Assembly (NCBI GenBank): GCA_032718475.1
Contig: JAUCBJ010000448.1
Span: 1 to 64,000 of the forward strand
Length of the DNA stretch: 64,000 nucleotides
Direction of reading: 5' to 3'
DNA from: Nemertoderma westbladi
Taxonomy: Eukaryota > Xenacoelomorpha > Nemertodermatida > Nemertodermatidae
The notes beneath the pieces were generated by a model. The model ran no database searches. It saw only the letters and a program-made list of their open reading frames with translations, and was not told the DNA's origin. Shown here piece after piece: positions 47,301 to 57,700 of this stretch (the first letter of the stretch is position 1; every line of letters begins with the position of its first letter). The translations under genes and the position numbers were made by a program.

Positions 47301-50300
47301 AACATGCCGCGGTTGTAGTAATTCATTAAGTGTGTATAATAATTCATTAAGTGCTTAACATGCCGCAGTTGTAGTAATTCATTAAGTGTGTATAATAATT
47401 CATTAAGTGCGTAACATGCCGTGGTTGTAGTAATTCATTAAGTGCTTAACATGCCGTGGTTGTAGTAATTCATTAAGTGTGTATAATAATTCATTAAGTG
47501 CGTAACATGCCGCGGTTGCAGTAATTTATTAAGTGTGTATAATAATTTATTAAGTGCGTAACATGCCGCGGTTGCAGTAATTTATTAAGTGCGTAAAATG
47601 CCGCGGTTGCAGTAATTTATTAAGTGTGTATAATAATTTATTAAGTGCGTAACATGCCGCGGTTGCAGTAATTTATTAAGTGTGTATAATAATTTATTAA
47701 GTGCGTAACATGCCGCGGTTGCAGTAATTTATTAAGTGCGTATAATAATTTATTAAGTGCGTAACATGCCGCGGTTGCAGTAATTTATTAAGTGCGTAAA
47801 ATGCCGCGGTTGCAGTAATTTATTAAGTGTGTATAATAATTTATTAAGTGCGTAACATGCCGTGGTTGTAGTAATTCATTAAGTGTGTATAATAATTCAT
47901 TAAGTGCGTAACATGCCGCGGTTGCAGTAATTTATTAAGTGTGTATAATAATTTATTAAGTGCGTAACATGCCGCGGTTGCAGTAATTTATTAAGTGCGT
48001 AAAATGCCGCGGTTGCAGTAATTTATTAAGTGTGTATAATAATTTATTAAGTGCGTAACATGCCGCGGTTGCAGTAATTTATTAAGTGTGTATAATAATT
48101 TATTAAGTGCGTAACATGCCGCGGTTGCAGTAATTTATTAAGTGCGTAAAATGCCGCGGTTGCAGTAATTTATTAAGTGTGTATAATAATTTATTAAGTG
48201 CGTAACATGCCGCGGTTGTAGTAATTCATTAAGTGTGTATAATAATTCATTAAGTGCGTAACATGCCGTGGTTGTAGTAATTCATTAAGTGCGTAACATG
48301 CCGCGGTTGCAGTAATTTATTAAGTGTGTATAATAATTTATTAAGTGCGTAACATGCCGCGGTTGCAGTAATTTATTAAGTGTGTATAATAATTCATTAA
48401 GTGCTTAACATGCCGCGGTTGTAGTAATTCATTAAGTGTGTATAATAATTCATTAAGTGCGTAACATGCCGCGGTTGTAGTAATTCATTAAGTGCGTAAC
48501 ATGCCGCGGTTGTAGTAATTCATTAAGTGTGTATAATAATTCATTAAGTGCTTAACATGCCGCAGTTGTAGTAATTCATTAAGTGTGTATAATAATTCAT
48601 TAAGTGCGTAACATGCCGCGGTTGTAGTAATTCATTAAGTGCGTAACATGCCGCGGTTGTAGTAATTCATTAAGTGTGTATAATAATTCATTAAGTGCTT
48701 AACATGCCGCAGTTGTAGTAATTCATTAAGTGTGTATAATAATTCATTAAGTGCGTAACATGCCGTGGTTGTAGTAATTCATTAAGTGCTTAACATGCCG
48801 TGGTTGTAGTAATTCATTAAGTGTGTATAATAATTCATTAAGTGCGTAACATGCCGCGGTTGCAGTAATTTATTAAGTGTGTATAATAATTTATTAAGTG
48901 CGTAACATGCCGCGGTTGCAGTAATTTATTAAGTGCGTAAAATGCCGCGGTTGCAGTAATTTATTAAGTGTGTATAATAATTTATTAAGTGCGTAACATG
49001 CCGCGGTTGCAGTAATTTATTAAGTGTGTATAATAATTTATTAAGTGCGTAACATGCCGCGGTTGCAGTAATTTATTAAGTGCGTATAATAATTTATTAA
49101 GTGCGTAACATGCCGCGGTTGCAGTAATTTATTAAGTGCGTAAAATGCCGCGGTTGCAGTAATTTATTAAGTGTGTATAATAATTTATTAAGTGCGTAAC
49201 ATGCCGTGGTTGTAGTAATTCATTAAGTGTGTATAATAATTCATTAAGTGCGTAACATGCCGCGGTTGCAGTAATTTATTAAGTGTGTATAATAATTTAT
49301 TAAGTGCGTAACATGCCGCGGTTGCAGTAATTTATTAAGTGCGTAAAATGCCGCGGTTGCAGTAATTTATTAAGTGTGTATAATAATTTATTAAGTGCGT
49401 AACATGCCGCGGTTGCAGTAATTTATTAAGTGTGTATAATAATTTATTAAGTGCGTAACATGCCGCGGTTGCAGTAATTTATTAAGTGCGTAAAATGCCG
49501 CGGTTGCAGTAATTTATTAAGTGTGTATAATAATTTATTAAGTGCGTAACATGCCGCGGTTGTAGTAATTCATTAAGTGTGTATAATAATTCATTAAGTG
49601 CGTAACATGCCGTGGTTGTAGTAATTCATTAAGTGCGTAACATGCCGCGGTTGCAGTAATTTATTAAGTGTGTATAATAATTTATTAAGTGCGTAACATG
49701 CCGCGGTTGCAGTAATTTATTAAGTGTGTATAATAATTCATTAAGTGCTTAACATGCCGCGGTTGTAGTAATTCATTAAGTGCTTAACATACCGCGGTTG
49801 TAGTAATTCATTAAGTGTGTATAATAATTCATTAAGTGCGTAACATGATGCGGTTGTAGTAATTCATTAAGTGCTTAACATACCGCGGTTGTAGTAATTC
49901 ATTAAGTGTGTATAATAATTCATTAAGTGCGTAACATGCTGCGGTTGTAGTAATTCATTAAGTGTGTATAATAATTCATTAAGTGCGTAACATACCGCGG
50001 TTGTAGTAATTCATTAAGTGTGTATAATAATTTATTAAGTGCTTAACATACCGCGGTTGTAGTAATTCATTAAGTGTGTATAATAATTTATTAAGTGCTT
50101 AACATACCGCGGTTGTAGTAATTCATTAAGTGTGTATAATAATTTATTAAGTGCGTAACATACCGCGGTTGTAGTAATTCATTAAGTGTGTATAATAATT
50201 TAATAAGTGCTTAACATACCGCGGTTGTAGTAATTCATTAAGTGTGAATAATAATTTATTAAGTGCGTAACATACCGCGGTTGTAGTAATTCATTAAGTG

Positions 50301-51090
50301 TGTATAATAATTTATTAAGTGCTTAACATACCGCGGTTGTAGTAATTCATTAAGTGTGTATAATAATTTATTAAGTGCTTAACATACCGCGGTTGTAGTA
50401 ATTCATTAAGTGTGTATAATAATTTATTAAGTGCTTAACATACCGCGGTTGTAGTAATTCATTAAGTGTGTATAATAATTTAATAAGTGCTTAACATGCT
50501 GCGGTTGTAGTAATTCATTAAGTGTGTATAATAATTTATTAAGTGCGTAACATACCGCGGTTGTAGTAATTCATTAAGTGTGTATAATAATTTATTAAGT
50601 GCGTAACATACCGTGGTTGTAGTAATTCATTAACTGTGTATAATAATTTAATAAGTGCTTAACATACCGCGGTTGTAGTAATTCATTAAGTGTGTATAAT
50701 AATTTAATAAGTGCTTAACATGCTGCGGTTGTAGTAATTCATTAAGTGTGTATAATAATTTATTAAGTGCGTAACATACCGCGGTTGTAGTAATTCATTA
50801 AGTGTGAATAATAATTCATTAAGTGCGTAACATGCCGCGGTTGTAGTAATTCATTAAGTGTGTATAATAATTCATTAAGTGCGTAACATGCTGCGGTTGT
50901 AGTAATTCATTAAGTGCTTAACATACCGCGGTTGTAGTAATTCATTAAGTGTGAATAATAATTCATTAAGTGCTTAACATGTCGCGGTTGTAGTAATTCA
51001 TTAAGTGTGAATAATAATTCATTAAGTGCATAACATGCTGCGGTTGTAGTAATTAATTAAGTGTGTATAATAATTCATAAATTCATTAAG
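44306..51090. repeat. Composite 35/21-bp minisatellite, array 2 (6.8 kb)
   Basis: The same subunits as array 1. Two linked variants exist: ttgCagtaattTatt and ttgTagtaattCatt, with the two sites changing together. The core (about 44.3-46.9 kb) is mostly the C/T form. From about 49.75 kb to the end only the T/C form occurs, with more substitutions (taccgcgg, tgctgcgg). A higher-order unit is visible: the sequence around 47,204 returns at 48,401 (1,197 bp) and 49,745 (1,344 bp). The 147-bp difference is exactly three 35-mers plus two 21-mers. Each long subunit has a CCGCGG palindrome. Confidence 0.92.
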
Positions 51091-51153
51091 TGTGAATTTA
51101 CTTATGTATGTACATTGTACATATAGGTTATTATTGATAAATATTGTATATAG

Positions 51154-51468
51154 GAGAGAGTTGAGGATTCCAATAGGGCTGAAGCTTCAACTCAACCCAT
51201 GGATACTTCTGATGGAGGAGCCCCTAACCCTCCCATCTTCTCTCCTGCTGCTGGTGACGAGACATCCACCTCTGCCCCGTCCTCAGATCCTCTAACCTCG
51301 GAATGTGGGGAAGAATCCTTTTCTGCCCACAACTTTCTCTCCACGTTTACATTGCAACCTGGAGAGCAAACCCCTCGCTTTACCCCCAAGCGTCCAATGC
51401 CTTACGTGATTCCATCATGTGTCATTGGCGGACCAAGGGGCGTAATCCGAGGGGCACGTCCTGTAACA
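51154..51468 (+). CDS. Replicase gene, coding exon 2: Ser/Pro-rich linker
   Basis: It encodes 105 residues (63-167 of the spliced protein), open in phase 0 from the acceptor to the donor GTGAGT at 51,469. Composition is rich in Ser, Pro, Thr and Gly (for example GGAPNPPIFSP). It has no recognisable domain, as expected for a flexible linker between the zinc knuckle and the OTU domain. The first ATG in this exon (51,199) could start a shorter protein if transcription began inside intron 1. Confidence 0.65.
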
Positions 51469-51757
51469 GTGAGTTTAATGTATTTCTATATATATAATAA
51501 ATATACAGTTGTCATATAGTTCCTATGTGTATCAGTGTATTAAATATAATCTAGACCAACTATATAGTTGTTTTTTAGATGTCATTGTGTTGTACTTGTA
51601 TCTATACGTTGTATAGGTTGTCTACGGTTTTAATATTTATGTACCATTCATATGGAATGTTGATTAATTAGTTTATAGTTTTAAATTAAAGTCAGATTTG
51701 TACATAGATTTAAATAATTGTACTTCATTTTATATGGAATTTTTTTATTTTTTTTAG
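51469..51757 (+). other. Intron 2 of the replicase gene, 289 nt
   Basis: GTGAGT donor, AT-rich body, and a long T-rich tract ending in TTAG. It contains in-frame stops. Splicing it out joins exons 2 and 3 in phase 0. Confidence 0.7.
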
Positions 51758-54700
51758 CCAACAGGATTCAACCTTCAAGGTTCAATTAGAACCCCCTGGA
51801 TTAGACCGGTAGTTTCTGGACCTCGGTTTACTGGTTATGATACTGCAAGGTCATCTGCAGTACCCGCCACTGGAGGTGCACCACAACCCACTGCATCATC
51901 TGAAACGCCCAGATGCTCATCCTCAGAAAGGGTTTCATCAATGGCTATTCAGACTAATGCAGCAGCTTGGTTCCGTGTTGAAGCTGAAAAGCGCAATATG
52001 GAATTGGTGTGGGTACGTGGCGATGGAAATTGCATGTTTAATGCATTCCGTATTTCATCACAAGGAATTACTGATTCCCCTCTGTTGATGAGAAAGAAAG
52101 TACGGGACTATCTCCGGGAGCATTCTCAGGAATTTTCTGATAAGTATGCTCCTGGGCCATATGAACTGCCTTTTGCGGAATTTGTCGCACAGCTAATAAA
52201 CCAATCTCATGACGTGGTATTTGGTAACTCCATTGTCCTTGAAGCCCTCGGTAGAATTTACTCACGTTTATTCGTGGTATTGACTACTGAGTTTGGCAAT
52301 CATATGGAACAAGTTGGGGTGCCAGGAATGCCCAACGTCCTGATTGGCCATGATTATGTTGGCGCGCATTATTATGCTTTTAGACCGTTGCCATTATGTG
52401 GAGTTACCCGTGTGGAACCACCTTCTTCGAGTGCAAGTGCAATACCGCTTCCTCACCCACAACTGTCCACAACCACTGCATCAACTTCACCTCATGTTGA
52501 ACAACAGCAACCACCTCCACCTCAACCTTCAACATCCCAACCCCAAGCAGGAGAATTTGGGGAATGTGATGATAGAATGGATTGGTCTGCATTTGAAGAG
52601 GACGAGGAGACCCTTCGATATGACTCAATCCGTATCGATCATTTGAATCTTCCCGATATTGACCTGAGTGAGGAAAGTGATGAGGATATGGTTGAAGAGG
52701 TGGATATTGTTGTTGAAGACAATGATGGTGAAGTTGCAATGGAAGTTGATGGTGACTATCAACATGATAGTGTGGTCATTCTAGAGAATGAGGAGGTATG
52801 TGTGAATTGCAGGCGCATTAAAACTCCAGAACATCCATTAGAGTTACGCATGAGTAGGAAAGCAGTTAATCGGGAATATGGTTCGCTCCGCCATGCCAAT
52901 GAGATGGATTATGTGCTTTGTAAGGAGTGCTCCATCTATTTGGGAGGAAAGGGTTCTCATGGTCCTTGGGCCAGTGGCTGGCCATCCTTTATATATTCAG
53001 GTCTAGTAAATAGGGTTGCTGGTTTGGGTAATCCGACCAACTTACTTGATTTACTGCCAGAAGAGTTAAGGGACAGCTGGAGGTTTGTCATTGATGAATT
53101 TGATCTTCGTCCTACGAAGACTGTTCTCAAGGACTTTACCAAGGATCTTCGTGAGTACCATGAAGTGATGGAGGAAATCGACTTAGGAAAGCTTACCAGT
53201 TTAATGAACAATGGTTGCTTTCCTAGTGTTGTGTGTGGTATGGGATGTGTCCAGTACATGGAAGCATGCCGACCCATTCCATTCAATCACTTCTTGGCGA
53301 GCCGTTTCCCAATTAAACAGGTATTTCATGCTAAGCCAGATCAAGTACGGTCCTTCAGGAGTGATTGGCCATATACATTCAAGGAACTCGATTGGGAAGC
53401 GATGGGTGGTACGATTGTAACTAGTAAAGGCTTGGGTATCTTGGTATGCAAGAAGCACAAGTCAACTAACAAGTTAGTCTTCCACCTTCCAAACAACCCT
53501 GTATCTCCTGATGACCCTATTATTTACCCAGACATGTTTGCCATGGCCACTTTAACTCCTCATATAGTGCGTGGCCCACGTGATGGTGTTTATTCGAACA
53601 GTTTCCATACTGTAAAGGCTGAAGGAAATTCCTATGGGTTGTCGTCGTGCTATATCGAGCTTGATCCTGTGCACCAATACTTCCCTGAAGAAGCCCTCAG
53701 GGATGGCAAGTTGTACCACGCTGAATCTCTCACATTAGAATGTCGTCCTGATGTGAACGAGTTCATGCGACAGGGACGACATCGCCATCTTGATCCTGGA
53801 TATATTGAACATGTCACTGGCTATTATAAACCACCGGAACAACACTTCATTCAGGAAGCCTTGGAAGGAGCTACATACATGGATGTGTATGACTGCTACA
53901 GGCTTCATGAACGAATTTTGAATAAGGGAACGGAAGAGAACGAAAGAGATAGATTTTCTTTCAAGGATATCTGTCTCGATGAAATGCCAATTATGCAACC
54001 TTGTAATGCTATCGGCAGAAGGTCATGGTGTATTCATAATGAGACAGGTTTCTCTACTGGCCTTAGACTACAGATGCTATCATTTTCAGTGATGCATTGC
54101 CGAGTGATGCATAGTATCCTCCAGGCTTTGGAAGTTAAGAGTGATGCCCAAAAGGCACTTCTTAAATATCTGAAGTTTGGGGTGTATGCTGCGTATTGCA
54201 CAGCACAGCAGAGACGTATGTATGCCTTTCATGTTCTTGAGCGATTAGAGGAGGACATTGATCTTGGTTTACATCGTCAAACTGTTGACAGCCAAGTAGC
54301 TCTAATGCTGGAAGAACTTATTCCAGGTTGTATTGAGGTTAATAGTATTGATGACATAATCAATGATGACATTTATGTCCTTAGCAAGCCACATAATACT
54401 GGCAGAGGGGAGCCATTCCCTTTGCAGTTACGTGGTTATTACCTTCACGCTGCTTTGACGGTTAGCTTTGATAAGTTGTCAGGAATCTTTCGATGGAGTG
54501 ATGATCATTCATTCCAGCACTTCTTACATGAGGGAAATAAACTGGTGCCACCTATGGTAGATGATCCTGAGGGTGCCATTAAGAAGGCGCAACTTTACAT
54601 CTATGTAAAGAAGGGCTGCTATAATCTTACTGAAATACAGCGTGATCTGTTCATTGCAAATTTCGCTGATCAAAGTAAAGTTAAGTGTTCCCAGCATAAA

Positions 54701-57700
54701 ACATTACTCCGTAGAGAAAACTTTAGGGAGGATAATGGATTATGTGTTAAGTCGCACTCTGGTACTAGTGTGAGTAAGAATATCCGCTGGCGGTGCCCTT
54801 ATGGGTTTCCTGAAAATCAGTGTGAGGTTGGTTTGTGTCTTAGTCACTGGAAGGATGTGATTGTTCAACCTGAGATTGAGATACTTATTGGTCCTTGCAA
54901 TGACCAGAGTAATGTTCAAATTCAACACTCGAGAGGTCTACAAGTAGGTGGCGATCAGCGCCGTCCTGATGATGACTCAGATGATGAGGAAGTGGAGGAT
55001 CCTCTAGATAGGGCAAGCAGAATTTTTGGTGGTGATTTTCAAACTGATGATTCTGCTATTCCTATGGAAGACTATGTGGTGGGGATAAACGATGGTGACT
55101 ATGATGACGATGAGTATCCATTAGTAGGATTGGCAACTGGTGCCACTATTCCTATTTATGATGTTGGACGGGTCTCTTCTCATTGTCTTTTGAACAATCA
55201 GAATGGCCTCCAGATACTTAAGCGTACACGTGGTTATGGGGGTAAAGGTAGCGCCTATGTAAATAAGGTGCTGTATCATATTGCCTCCCGTTCACCTGGC
55301 ATCCATTTGCCCCTTATGTACATTGAAGGATTACTGTTTCCAAGAAACTTCTGGTACATGAAGGCTAATGGAAGCGTTGTTGGTGCTATTCCATCATTCT
55401 TGTATGGCCTTCCATTCAATGCTCCTAATTATGGTATTGCATCACTACGGGATCATATGCATATCAGGACATTTGATGAACGGCTGTTTTCGTCAAAGGA
55501 TCCAGCCTATCTTCATTACTGGTTTGATGTGTACATGAACTCAGTATTGAACCATACTTCTGCTCAGCTTGTTCTCCGTAAGGGATTTGAACAAGTCTGT
55601 GAGGGGGAGGAAAGGCTTCAATCTGGTGCTTCAGATACCATTTTACGTTTCGACGAAATGGAATCACGGCGTCGTGTGAGGGAGCTTTGTGCACTTTTGC
55701 GGTATGGTTACTGGAATTATTTTTTCACAGCCACCTGTAATAATGCGCATACTCCAGGTGTTTCACCAGTTTATGATGCAGTTCGGAGGCTCTATGAGCA
55801 TCTGGATGGCAGAAAGCTGGCGTTAGCTATGGAGAAGTATACTGCTTTATTCACACGCTGTTGGAATCGTTTCGCAGATCACCTTCACCATTGGATTGAA
55901 CGAGGTATTGATAAACCCTTTGGTGATGTGAAGTATATATGGACACGAATGGAGGCTCAAGATCAGGGATCCCCTGTAGCAAATATGCTACATATCCATG
56001 GTGGAATAACCCTCCACCCGGAGTCTATAGAGGAGACACGCGATAGGATTTGCTGTCGAACCACTGACTTGTTATCTCCTTTCTTTGGGACAGATCGTCC
56101 TCAATTGGTTGAGCAAGGAATCATTGAGGATGACGAATGGTCTCAGCTGTTCAGCCTAAAGCACCTGCAAACGCATAACTGCGACCGAGCTGGCAGTCGG
56201 TGCCATAAACGTATTGACGAGGCTGGAAATACGTTTTGCCGAATGCCTCGTCATGTTGCTAGTATGGATAATGGCTTTAAACCTAAGACTGACATGTACA
56301 CCGATGATGCCCTCAATGATCTGGAATCTATAGACCTTCTTCAAAGAAATGATGATGGGTCTCTTAGATTAGATGATCAGGGTAATCGATTGGCACATAT
56401 AAATCTTATTGGAGGTCGCCATACTTATTCTGCTAGTGGTTTTGAGTTTGCGGTACCAACGATACCTAGGTATTGGGTGGCTTTGAGATCATCCACCAAT
56501 GTACAGGCTTGTGATACAAAGTTTTGCACTTCGTATTGTGCCAAGTACTTGGGGGGTCCTGAAGAACGGCGTGCAGTTAAAATTGACGGACAAAAGAATC
56601 TGACCTCAGTGAAGGTCACTCATACTGAACAGGAAGGAATAAAGATATCTGGGGTTAATTATCTCAAGAAGCAGGCAGATATGAAGGATAGCAATAAGAG
56701 TGGCATCAAAGCTCGGGAGATGGGATATCCAGAGATTCTTCATAATCTTCTGGGCTTCCCATACATCAGATCAAATGTGGACTTTGTCCATGTTTCCACT
56801 CTGAGTCCTGAGTACCGGCACGGCATTGTGAAACAACAAACAAGAGATGTTCATTTAGGAGTTCTTGAAGCTGTTCAAACACGATTAATGATGCCAGGTT
56901 TACCAGAATGGCGTAACTTCACAAATAATCAAATTCTTACTGTCAATGAGATGGGTAAGAGTGATTATATTGCTGATGGTTTAACTTCTTTCAGCATAAG
57001 AGCTCCTGAGCTTCGAATCTTTGACAAACTTGACGTATTCTACGAATGCTTTGCTCTTTCAGCAAGGGTCAAGAAAAGTCAATGTGATTTGGAGCTGAAG
57101 AAGTGCCATTGGATAGATGGTAATAACCGTCTATGGAAGCTACGACCTTCTGGCATTCCGATAGCTGTAGAATTTCTAACAAGAAAGGCTACAACTGGTA
57201 ATGTTATCGCTAGGCAGTTATTGGATGAGGTATTCTTACCTATATCCAGAGGAGAACTTCATAAGATCTTTGTGAGTTCGCTTGAGAAACATAAGAAACC
57301 TGCCATAGTTGTGTTCTCAAGTGTTAGCCCATTGCAAATGGGACGTTTCTTGTTTCACCTTGCCTATTCCCTTGGAAGTTTTGAGACTGAACTAGATTTA
57401 TTAGATGTTCAGGATATTCGTACAACTTTCAAGAAGGCAAGTCTAATATCAGATGATGTTATTGTGCCGGAATGTGAAGTCACTGACTTATTGAAATCCT
57501 ATGTCATGAGAGACTTGCATTATCAATCTATTGGTAATGCACAATTCCAACGTTATCTACATCTTGCAATCACTGGTATTCGGCAATTCTTTGCTGGTGA
57601 TGGCTTGTTATATGAGGCTATTCCTCTATTTTATGAGGATAGTATTCGTGTGCAAGCTACGAAAGAAGTAGAAAGGTTAGAGGAGGTCAGCCATGTCAAT

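Larger units (their letters stand above)
44115..51153 (+). other. Intron 1 of the replicase gene, 7,039 nt
   Basis: Bounded by GTAAGT and a TATAG acceptor. From 44,136 to 51,090 it is almost wholly tandem repeat, first a C-run minisatellite and then the 35/21-bp array. Only the first 20 and last 60 or so bases are ordinary sequence. Removing it joins the zinc-knuckle exon to exon 2 without a frame change. Confidence 0.68.

Noticed and set aside
44306-51090. CRISPR array
   Set aside because: Repeats are contiguous 35- and 21-bp units without unique spacers, in eukaryotic-looking DNA with introns and no cas genes.
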